DNA of 5,432 nt. Origin: DAXETY01 sp051155755. GTDB lineage: Bacteria; Desulfobacterota; Desulfobacteria; Desulfobacterales; SG8-13. Made by a program: the position numbers and the translations under genes. How positions within the stretch are numbered: the stretch's first letter is position 1; every line of letters starts with the position of its first letter. Location: NCBI GenBank assembly GCA_051155755.1, contig DAXETY010000102.1, positions 1 to 5,432 on the forward strand, written 5' to 3'. The notes under the pieces were generated by a model, which saw only the letters and a program-made list of their open reading frames with translations, searched no databases and was not told the DNA's origin. Shown piece after piece: positions 1 through 5,387 of this stretch.

Positions 1-396
1 GCCCAGGGCCACGCAGTGGTCGATGATGTCCACCGAGAGTTGGGCCAGCCGGTAGACGTTGGCCTCGCGGGAGCGGTAATCGCCGCCCTTGATGGTGTCG
101 AGGAATAGCCGCTGGATGCTGTCGCCGTCGTTGGCATAATTTTTGGCCGCGTTGATGCCGCCCTGGGCGGCGATGCTGTGGGCCCGGCGCGGGCTGTCCT
201 GAATGCAGAAGGTTTTAACAAGGTAGCCCATTTCGGCCAGGGTGGCTGCGGCCGAGGCGCCGGCCAGGCCGGTTCCCACCACGATTACCGTAAACCGCCG
301 CCGGTTGGCCGGATTGATCAGCTTCATTTCCATCCGGTGGCGGTCCCATTTTTCGGCCAGCGGTCCGGCCGGTATTTTTCCATCCAATGATTGCAT
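1..396 (-). CDS. sdhA: Succinate dehydrogenase/fumarate reductase flavoprotein subunit, N-terminal part (cut by window edge)
   Basis: This is the FAD-carrying catalytic subunit that oxidises succinate or reduces fumarate on the cytoplasmic face of the membrane. Only the first 132 residues are in the window; the family is usually over 600 residues. The dinucleotide-binding motif GTGLAG lies at residues 41-46 after a hydrophobic strand. The segment SPRRAHSIAAQGGINAAKNY (68-87) carries His73, the expected site of covalent FAD attachment. GGDYRSREANVYRLAQLS (104-121) is also typical of the B-type (Bacteroides/Wolinella/Bacillus) enzymes. The ATG at 396 fits: the family begins with a short segment of the form K-I-P-x-G-P-L-x-E-K-W, seen here at 7-17, and GAGGG lies 5 bases upstream, touching the stop of the cytochrome gene. 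The gap to that gene is 10 bp, so the two are cotranscribed. The sequence does not settle whether the complex runs as dehydrogenase or fumarate reductase. Confidence 0.95.
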   Translation of the reverse strand, partial: MQSLDGKIPAGPLAEKWDRHRMEMKLINPANRRRFTVIVVGTGLAGASAAATLAEMGYLVKTFCIQDSPRRAHSIAAQGGINAAKNYANDGDSIQRLFLDTIKGGDYRSREANVYRLAQLSVDIIDHCVALG

Positions 397-406
397 GAAT
401 ACCCTC

Positions 407-1081
407 TCAGGCGATGATCAACAGATAGATCGGCAGAATGCCAAACCCGATTCCGATTGCCAGTGTGACGGCCAGCCCCAGTTTCATGATCAACGGCAAA
501 TGGCGCGGGCTGCTGACGCCGAGCGTCTGAAACAGGCTCCAGAATCCGTGGCTGACATGGACGGCGACAATGGCCATCGCCGCCACGTACAGGATCACCC
601 AGGCCGGCTCTGCAAAGGTGGCTGCCATCTGCTGGTAGATGGGAACAACGCTCTTGTCGACGAAGGTGAACTTTGCCAGGTGCAGGACGACGAAAATCAG
701 GATTAACAAGCCGGTATAGGGCATGGTCCGGGAACCGACGGTCACCCCGCCGGGGTTGCGAACCATCGCATAGCGCTGCGGACGGGCTTTGACGTTTTCG
801 ACAAACAACAGCAAACCGACGATCACGTGCACCAGCGCAACAGTCAACAGACCGATGTTGAAGACCGTGAAATAGGGCTCCAGCGAATGCAGCTTTGCGG
901 CATAGCCGTTGAATGCCGCCGCCCCGGCAAATGCCATGGTGTTGCCAAGAAGGTGTACGGCCAGAAAGCCGATCAGGCAAAGTCCGGTGACCGCCATCAG
1001 CAGCTTCTTGCCGACCGACGACCCCAGCAAAAACGCATATCCGCTGATTTGACGTTCATTTCGTTCCGATTTGTCCGGCAA
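407..1081 (-). CDS. sdhC: Succinate dehydrogenase/fumarate reductase cytochrome b subunit (dihaem, b558 type)
   Basis: This 224-residue integral membrane protein anchors the flavoprotein and iron-sulphur subunits and passes electrons between them and (mena)quinone through two b haems. Five hydrophobic segments are visible at about 25-46, 70-95, 119-139, 158-182 and 199-222, the single-subunit five-helix anchor of B-type enzymes. Candidate axial haem ligands are His43, His85, His134 and His175, one in each of the first four helices, with spacing close to that of the Bacillus and Wolinella proteins. The start is TTG at 1081. No ATG lies in frame before residue 29, which is inside helix 1, and a strong AAAGGAGGGG sits upstream with 9 bases between GGAGG and TTG. 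The first 26 bases overlap the end of the symporter gene, which points to translational coupling. The stop lies 10 bases before the flavoprotein start. Confidence 0.92.
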   Translation of the reverse strand: MPDKSERNERQISGYAFLLGSSVGKKLLMAVTGLCLIGFLAVHLLGNTMAFAGAAAFNGYAAKLHSLEPYFTVFNIGLLTVALVHVIVGLLLFVENVKARPQRYAMVRNPGGVTVGSRTMPYTGLLILIFVVLHLAKFTFVDKSVVPIYQQMAATFAEPAWVILYVAAMAIVAVHVSHGFWSLFQTLGVSSPRHLPLIMKLGLAVTLAIGIGFGILPIYLLIIA

Positions 1082-2387
1082 CTTCCAACCCCTCCTTTCG
1101 GATCCCCCGTTCTTCTTTGCGCCAAAAGGCCGGATCCATTTCCCCCTCGGTTTTCGCCACGATACAGGTGACGGTCAGATCCCCGGTGATGTTTACGGCC
1201 GTGCGTCCCATGTCCAGCAGGGCGTCGATGCCGAAAATCATGGCATAGGCCATGGCCACCGGCGATCCGGGCTCCACCGGCAACCCCACCGATTCGAGTA
1301 CCATCATCAGCATAATGATTCCGGCGCCGGGAACACCGGCCGTACCGATGGAAGCCAGCAGCGAGGTTGTGATGATGGTCATTTGCTGGGCGAGGCTTAA
1401 CGGGGCACCGATGGCAAACCCCACGAAAATGGCGCACACACCCTGGTATATGGCCGTACCGTCCATGTTGATGGTCGCCCCCAACGGGAGTGAAAACGAG
1501 TAAACGCCCTGCGAAATCCCCATGCCGGTTTTGGCCACCCTCATGCTGTCCGGCAGGGTCCCGCCACTGCTGCGGGTGACAAATCCGGTGACGATGGCTT
1601 CTTTGGCCTTGCTGAAAAATGCGACCGGATCGATTTTGAAACACAACAGCAGGCCGCTGTATACCAGCAGCATGTGCAAGGCAAAGGCTCCATAAGCCGC
1701 CAGCGTGACCAAGCCCAGCGGACCGAACGCCTCGGAGCCCTGACGCCCGAAGACCTCGGCGATCAGTGCAAACACGCCGATGGGCGCCAATTGCAGGATC
1801 CACTGCACCACCAGGTACATGATTTCAGCCCCGCCGTTAAAAAACCGGAACATCGTTTCACCGGATTCGCGGATCCGCTCGTCCGCGTGATTGCGGACAA
1901 AGGCCAGGCCGATTCCGAAAAGCAGGAAAAAAAAGATGACCGGCAGAACGTGACCGCCGGCAAGGGTCTCAAAAGGATTTACGGGCACGATATTGATCAG
2001 GGTGTCGATCAGCGACGGTGTGGGCACTTCCATTTGCACCGTTTCGGAAGCGGCCGACGATATCGCCATGCCCTTGCCGGGAGCAACGATGTTGCCGCAG
2101 ACCAGCCCGAGGAGAACGGCAAAGGCGGTGGTCAGCATGTAGATTCCCAAGGCTTTGGCCCCGACGCGACCCAGCTGCGAGGGGTGGACGCTGGCGGCAC
2201 CGACCGTCAAGGTGAACAATATGACCGGCATGACGATCATCTTGAGCAGACGGATGAAGATCTCCCCGACGGGATGGACCCACACGATCTTGGGCCCAAA
2301 GAGAATCCCGAATACCGCGCCGGCCAACAGCCCGATGAAAATGCGCACCAACAGGTTGGATTGGAAATACCAGGTGAGCAGCTTCAT
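1056..2387 (-). CDS. gltP: Dicarboxylate/amino acid:cation symporter (DAACS family, GltPh-like)
   Basis: This 443-residue inner-membrane secondary transporter probably takes up aspartate/glutamate or C4-dicarboxylates with Na+ or H+. The transport core is intact: re-entrant hairpin 1 with TRSSGGTLP (271-279), NMDGT in helix 7 (307-311), hairpin 2 ASIGTAGVPGAG (345-356), and helix 8 with Asp388, Asp392, Arg395, Thr396, Asn399 and Asp403 in the pattern GIDALLDMGRT...N.TGD. These match the substrate and sodium ligands known from archaeal GltPh; the helix 8 arginine is the one that binds the acidic side chain, and Arg272 in hairpin 1 is also GltPh-like. The E. coli DctA helix 8 pattern (SEARALTN) is absent, which favours an acidic amino acid. 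The serine-rich motif is SSGG rather than the usual SSSG. The ATG at 2387 begins a typical N-terminus, although its only ribosome-site candidate is a G-run (GGGGGT) very close to the start. The gene overlaps the cytochrome b gene by 26 bp. Confidence 0.94.
   Translation of the reverse strand: MKLLTWYFQSNLLVRIFIGLLAGAVFGILFGPKIVWVHPVGEIFIRLLKMIVMPVILFTLTVGAASVHPSQLGRVGAKALGIYMLTTAFAVLLGLVCGNIVAPGKGMAISSAASETVQMEVPTPSLIDTLINIVPVNPFETLAGGHVLPVIFFFLLFGIGLAFVRNHADERIRESGETMFRFFNGGAEIMYLVVQWILQLAPIGVFALIAEVFGRQGSEAFGPLGLVTLAAYGAFALHMLLVYSGLLLCFKIDPVAFFSKAKEAIVTGFVTRSSGGTLPDSMRVAKTGMGISQGVYSFSLPLGATINMDGTAIYQGVCAIFVGFAIGAPLSLAQQMTIITTSLLASIGTAGVPGAGIIMLMMVLESVGLPVEPGSPVAMAYAMIFGIDALLDMGRTAVNITGDLTVTCIVAKTEGEMDPAFWRKEERGIRKEGLEVAGQIGTK
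1089..1098 (-). promoter_or_regulatory. Strong ribosome binding site that fixes the TTG start of the cytochrome b gene
   Basis: AAAGGAGGGG on the minus strand lies within the last codons of the symporter gene, 9 bases before TTG at 1081 (counted from GGAGG). It supports a non-ATG start and re-initiation by ribosomes finishing the symporter. Confidence 0.75.
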
Positions 2388-2401
2388 TGACCCCCGTTCA
2401 G

Positions 2402-2419
2402 GGCTGATTGCAATCAGCC
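2402..2419. repeat. Perfect 18-bp palindrome between binding-protein and symporter genes
   Basis: GGCTGATTGCAATCAGCC is its own exact reverse complement. It lies in the 53-bp gap, 15 bases before the symporter ATG on the minus strand. As RNA it could form a 7-bp stem with a TGCA loop directly upstream of the G-rich ribosome-site candidate. No T-run follows on the minus strand, so it is not a simple terminator. It may be an operator, an mRNA-stability hairpin or a translational control element. The palindrome is seen directly; its role is inference. Confidence 0.6.
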
Positions 2420-2440
2420 GCCCTTCAGACCGCCCCGTGC

Positions 2441-3499
2441 TTATTCGTAGGCATCTCCGGCGCCCTGGAAGGCTTTACGCCGTTCCTCGATCCGTTTTTT
2501 TTTGTTGGCGACAAACCGGTTCTTCAGCAGTTGGGCCCGGGTCAGTTTTATTTCCGAAGACTTGCGGGCGGACGCCCAGGCCATCTGCTCGAAGTACTCG
2601 TATTGCAACAGCTTCAACGTCCCGTCGGTTTTGATTTGACTGATAAACAGGTTCAGCCAGCCGAGGAAGACCGGATCGCCGGGTCGCACAGCCATGGCAT
2701 AGTACTCTTTGGTTACCGGTGCGAGCAGGGCTGCAATTTTCGGGTAGTGTTCGGTATGCGTGTGGCGCCAGACCCGGACAAAAGGAGAATCCGCAGCCAT
2801 GGCGTCCACCTCCCCCCGAATCAGCGCATCGGCGGCAGCGGCCGCCGTCGGATAAAGCACGATCCTATCGGCGGGAAACAGTTCCCGGGCAAACATTTCA
2901 TGGGTGGTGGCGGCTTTGACCCCCAGCCGCAGGTCTTTGATCTCCAGCAGGTCAAAATAGGAATCTGAGCCGGTGGGCAGCAGTGTTCGACGAACTATTG
3001 CCGCCTGGCTGACTTCGAAGTAGGGATCGGTAAAGCTGACCTTCAGTCCCCTTTCGACCGTGCGGGTCATGGCGGCGATGATGATATCGGAGGCTCCGCT
3101 AAGGAGCTTCGGGATCTGCTGGTCGAAGGTTTCCGGGCGGATGAACGTCACCTTCACACCGAGGTAATGGCCCAGCAACAAGGCCAGGTCCACATCCAGG
3201 CCGCAGATTTCACCGTCTTTCTCCATTGAAAACGGTGGGTAATCCCGGTTCAGCGATACGATGACCTGCCCGGCGTTCTGGATACGCTCGATTTCCCCCG
3301 CCCGGCTTCCGGAAGGTATAAAAAACATCACCGCAAACCAGAGCAGAACGAATGTTTTTATCTTACCACTGATTCCCGGTAAATTGGATTTTGTGCGCGA
3401 CCATCCAAACCGCTGTTCAACAATGATTCTTGATCCAATGGGTTCCAACCGTCCATTCGGTGTGGAGATACTTGAATGATGGCTCGCAAAATGGAACAT
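2441..3499 (-). CDS. Periplasmic amino-acid-binding protein (SBP_bac_3 family), orphan in this window
   Basis: This extracytoplasmic solute-binding protein is of the polar amino acid type. After a hydrophobic export segment (about 49-63) and a likely cleavage near Ala67, the domain runs from about 69 to 305: the entry strand with LNRDYPPF (83-90), the family signature GLDVDLALLLG (100-110), MTRTVERG (144-151), FTDPYF (156-161) and DAMAADSPF (232-240). By comparison with GlnH/HisJ, Arg150 should bind the ligand's carboxylate and Asp237 its amino group. Two things are odd. About 45 residues precede the export segment. A basic tail (about 311-343), including NKKKRIEERRK, follows the usual domain end. 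The ATG at 3499 overlaps the SYLF stop as TAATG, which supports it, but the AAGGAA upstream is 13 bases away, so a later non-ATG start is possible. No ABC permease or ATPase is present; the next gene is a secondary symporter. Confidence 0.88.
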   Translation of the reverse strand: MFHFASHHSSISTPNGRLEPIGSRIIVEQRFGWSRTKSNLPGISGKIKTFVLLWFAVMFFIPSGSRAGEIERIQNAGQVIVSLNRDYPPFSMEKDGEICGLDVDLALLLGHYLGVKVTFIRPETFDQQIPKLLSGASDIIIAAMTRTVERGLKVSFTDPYFEVSQAAIVRRTLLPTGSDSYFDLLEIKDLRLGVKAATTHEMFARELFPADRIVLYPTAAAAADALIRGEVDAMAADSPFVRVWRHTHTEHYPKIAALLAPVTKEYYAMAVRPGDPVFLGWLNLFISQIKTDGTLKLLQYEYFEQMAWASARKSSEIKLTRAQLLKNRFVANKKKRIEERRKAFQGAGDAYE

Positions 3500-4092
3500 T
3501 ATTGGTTGAGTTCCTTACTCTTGTAATACTTGGTGCCCTTGGCGGTGAGCTCCAGCGCAAGACCGTCGTCGGTCAGCTGATACAACCAGATGCCCGGAGA
3601 AATGGACATGGCTCCGGCAAACGCACCACCCTGGTCCCCCAGCTTTGCCGACGCCGTTGTCTGGCCGGCGAACTCCCAGCCGGAGTTGATAAACTCGACC
3701 ACATCCTTTTGATGTTCGAACACCCAGACCAGACGGAACTTTTTGACACCCAGACCCAACCCGGCCTGGGCCTCGATCATTTTCATGAAGGTGTCCTTGT
3801 TGCGCTTGTTGTCGTGTGCCAGCCCTTTGCCCGAGCCGCCCCCGACGAAAAAAATTTTGGCGCCGAAATTACTGAATACAGCGTAGCCGGCCGCATTCGA
3901 AACCGCTTTTCTGGCCGAAGGTTGCAGCTTGTAGAGCCGAGCCAATGTCTCGTTGGCCATTTTGCGGATATCGGCCCTGGCCTGCGCGATTTCTTCCGGG
4001 CTTGCCGCCCACAACGGCGCCGCTGTCAGCATGACACCCAACACCAGCGCCCCAAGGGCTGCCGCGATACATCGCTTGCCGGATTTACACAT
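3499..4092 (-). CDS. Exported SYLF-domain (Ysc84/DUF500) lipid-binding protein
   Basis: This 197-residue protein has a clear Sec signal peptide: basic MCKSGKR, a hydrophobic core at about 9-25, and a likely cut after APLWA (25-29). The rest is a single SYLF domain: a helical lead (31-60), then NAAGYAVFSNFGAKIFFVGG (66-85), GSGKGLA (86-92), and KMIEAQAGLGLGVKKFRLVW (104-123) leading into FE. SYLF domains are known to bind membrane lipids in eukaryotes, and bacterial members are periplasmic or outer-membrane-associated proteins of poorly defined role. The ATG at 4092 follows AAAGGAG with a 6-base spacer, an excellent ribosome site. The stop overlaps the binding-protein ATG by one base (TAATG). 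The 101-bp gap upstream contains a hairpin, so separate regulation is possible. Confidence 0.92.
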   Translation of the reverse strand: MCKSGKRCIAAALGALVLGVMLTAAPLWAASPEEIAQARADIRKMANETLARLYKLQPSARKAVSNAAGYAVFSNFGAKIFFVGGGSGKGLAHDNKRNKDTFMKMIEAQAGLGLGVKKFRLVWVFEHQKDVVEFINSGWEFAGQTTASAKLGDQGGAFAGAMSISPGIWLYQLTDDGLALELTAKGTKYYKSKELNQ

Positions 4093-4134
4093 AGGAGTCT
4101 CCTTTCCAACAACCGGTTGCGTGAAGTCCCGCTT

Positions 4135-4161
4135 CCACCCCGCCGGACTGGTACCGGGTGG
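4135..4161. repeat. Imperfect hairpin in the gap between the 82-residue gene and the SYLF gene
   Basis: CCACCC (4135-4140) and GGGTGG (4156-4161) are exact inverted arms, with further CGG/CCG pairing inside. No T-run follows on either strand, so a standard intrinsic terminator is unlikely; it could slow, process or stabilise the transcript. The same 101-bp gap also holds a 10-bp palindrome CAACCGGTTG (4110-4119) and a short GAAAG/CTTTC dyad (4179-4195) across the upstream stop codon. Confidence 0.35.
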
Positions 4162-4193
4162 GTCATAGGACCGGAAACGAAAGTGTCATTCTT

Positions 4194-4442
4194 TCAGCAC
4201 TTGTCCAGTCGCTGTAAAAGCTCCTGTTCCAACTCCTGCAGTAAGACCGCATACTCCCCTCTCCGCGCGATCGCGCACTCTGCTGAAGAATGACTCCAGT
4301 ATTGCAGCGCTTTTGCGCATTGACGGTAATCCTCGCACAGGGACTGGAAGCTTTCGCTTTTTCGAAAAAGCGCCTTGGCGGTGTCCTTGCGATCCGGAAA
4401 CCGCTCGAATACCCTGAAAAGTCCTGGCTCTATGATCGACAT
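4194..4442 (-). CDS. Small soluble protein of unknown function (82 residues)
   Basis: I cannot assign a function. The product looks like a real small protein: highly charged, predicted helical, with no signal peptide or membrane segment. The central part LCEDYRQCAKALQYW (35-49) and the C-terminal helix LLQELEQELLQRLDK (67-81) could form a helical hairpin or a dimerising coil. There are four cysteines (36, 42, 56, 82), of which C36 and C42 are six residues apart. The overall pattern (ERFPDRKD near the N-terminus, CEDY...C in the middle, an LLQELE helix at the end) resembles small hypothetical proteins I remember from Desulfobacterota and other marine proteobacteria, but I cannot confirm this. 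The ATG at 4442 has GGAG 8 bases upstream. It lies 51 bp downstream of the lipoprotein gene and 101 bp upstream of the SYLF gene, both on the same strand. Confidence 0.75.
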   Translation of the reverse strand: MSIIEPGLFRVFERFPDRKDTAKALFRKSESFQSLCEDYRQCAKALQYWSHSSAECAIARRGEYAVLLQELEQELLQRLDKC

Positions 4443-4493
4443 GGCAAGCGCTCCACGATCAAAACCTTTTTGGCAACGGTTCAGAAAGCGGCT

Positions 4494-4937
4494 CTAATCC
4501 TGGGTCTTATCATCCGCCTCAGCTTCAGATTCTGCAGACTCAGCGGCCGCTTGTTCCGTCTCAGTCTCAGATTCTGCGGACTCAGCGGACGCTTCAGTTG
4601 TCTCGGTCTCTGAACCGGGTTCGGCATCGGAGACGGTGGCGGACGGCTGTTCGGCGGTTGCCCCGCTGAACGTAAATTTCCCGATCACCTGGTCGTTTTC
4701 GTCACGAAGCTCGGCGTTGCCGGAAGGATGCATGACGAGCGTGCCGGATTTGCGTCCCTGTTCGTCCACCAGATAAAAGGTGCGTGAAAGCGACCCTTTC
4801 TGTTCGGTGTCCGCTTCTGTTGCGGCTTGCTTGTCCTTTTTCGACGAGCGCCCGCATCCGGTGACAGCCAAAACAATTGCAAGTATGACCACGATTCCGA
4901 CAACCGTTTTGCCTTTGAAAAAACGGGTGGGGTTCAT
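4494..4937 (-). CDS. Small lipoprotein with an acidic repeat tail
   Basis: This 147-residue protein is an unassigned predicted lipoprotein. The N-terminus has basic residues, a hydrophobic helix (about 11-27) and a lipobox V-T-G-C ending at Cys28. Gly at +2 argues for the outer membrane rather than retention in the inner membrane. Residues 29-48 form a polar charged linker. A short beta-rich module at about 52-91 (FYLVDEQGRKSGTLVMHPSG, then ELRDENDQVIGKF) has the look of two D-x-x-G strand-turn units. From about 105 the chain is low-complexity Glu/Ser/Ala/Thr and very acidic, built from two 14-residue repeats containing AESAESE. The ATG at 4937 follows AAAAGGAGG with a 9-base spacer. It is the first gene of the visible cluster, with about 495 bp of non-coding DNA upstream. 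The tail may bind cations or cell-wall components; this is only inference. Confidence 0.85.
   Translation of the reverse strand: MNPTRFFKGKTVVGIVVILAIVLAVTGCGRSSKKDKQAATEADTEQKGSLSRTFYLVDEQGRKSGTLVMHPSGNAELRDENDQVIGKFTFSGATAEQPSATVSDAEPGSETETTEASAESAESETETEQAAAESAESEAEADDKTQD
4511..4594. repeat. Two-copy 42-bp tandem repeat inside the lipoprotein gene
   Basis: 4511-4552 and 4553-4594 match at 35 of 42 positions, and the inner 28 bases (4525-4552 and 4567-4594) at 26 of 28. The period equals 14 codons, so copy-number change would keep the frame. The repeat encodes the AESAESE-containing acidic tail. Confidence 0.8.
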
Positions 4938-5036
4938 TTTTGTTTTCCTCCTTTTCCCGGACCGGATGGTCCCTTTTCAATGGGGTCAGTGCTTGAAGCG
5001 GTGGGTCATACTGCGCCACCGGTTCCGATGGTTACG

Positions 5037-5069
5037 AATTTGAACAAATTTGCTTTCTAACGCCTTAGA
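5037..5069. promoter_or_regulatory. Paired dyads, candidate regulator-binding region
   Basis: AATTTG-AA-CAAATT (5037-5050) and TCTAA-CGCC-TTAGA (5056-5069) are exact inverted repeats whose centres are 19 bp apart, near two turns of DNA. They lie about 100-130 bp upstream of the lipoprotein start, a plausible operator position. The symmetry is seen directly; binding by a regulator is inference. Confidence 0.35.
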
Positions 5070-5160
5070 TTGTTTCACGATCAGCTCCGGAAATGCAGCT
5101 CGGCGGAAAGGAAAAACCACCTTTCTGAGTTCGCCGGGATTACGACGGGAAATTTTGTCT

Positions 5161-5183
5161 TAAAAATTGGGCACTCCTGCCAA
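5161..5183 (-). terminator. Weak intrinsic-terminator candidate (minus strand)
   Basis: On the minus strand, TTGGCA, loop GGAG, then TGCCCAA (a 6-bp stem with one bulged C) runs straight into TTTTTAAG. The stem is short, so this is only a candidate. If real, it would end transcripts entering from beyond the right edge and isolate the lipoprotein cluster from them. Confidence 0.3.
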
Positions 5184-5357
5184 ACTGCGACCCCCACTTA
5201 ATCTGCTTTCAGGTTGCACATTGAACTCAAATGACGCGGGATGCGGTCAGCAACTCAATAACGGCCTGAGCGGGAGGGAATCGAAATCGCTGTTCTAACT
5301 GCATTTCCAATAAAGGGTTGTCTTATCTGGGTTATCGTGTATAAGAAGTGAAGCGGT

Positions 5358-5387
5358 TTGAAAACCTAATTTAGGGTAAACTATACA
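5358..5387 (+). promoter_or_regulatory. Sigma-70-like promoter candidate reading rightward out of the window
   Basis: TTGAAA (5358-5363), an 18-base AT-rich spacer, then TATACA (5382-5387). The match is 5/6 at -35 and 4/6 at -10. A dyad GGTTT-GA-AAACC (5355-5366) overlaps the -35 box, and inverted GTAAAC (5376-5381) and GTTTAC (5402-5407) flank the -10. It could serve a divergent gene beyond 5432; that gene is not visible. Confidence 0.3.

Noticed and set aside
324..980. Minus-strand open frame of 218 codons overlapping the cytochrome b gene in another frame
   Set aside because: It is Arg/Cys/His-rich with no domain, while the overlapping frame encodes a clear five-helix cytochrome with haem ligands and runs straight into the flavoprotein gene.
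1674..2390. Plus-strand open frame of 238 codons opposite the symporter gene
   Set aside because: The product is rich in Gln, Asp, His and Arg, as expected from the complement of membrane-protein codons, and the opposite strand encodes an intact transporter.
2408..2968. Plus-strand open frame of 186 codons opposite the binding-protein gene
   Set aside because: It is antisense to conserved SBP_bac_3 motifs and has no family features of its own.
3430..4293. Long plus-strand open frame of 287 codons opposite the SYLF and binding-protein genes
   Set aside because: It is antisense to two well-supported genes with signal peptides and family motifs, and its product has no recognisable domain. High GC readily produces such shadow frames.
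4543..4550. GCGGCCGC palindrome in the lipoprotein gene
   Set aside because: It is explained by Ala codons in the acidic repeat and has no positional sign of a regulatory role.
4938..5220. Sigma-54 or sigma-70 promoter on the minus strand for the cluster
   Set aside because: Several partial matches exist (for example TGGCGC and TTGGCA on the minus strand) but none has both boxes at the proper spacing.
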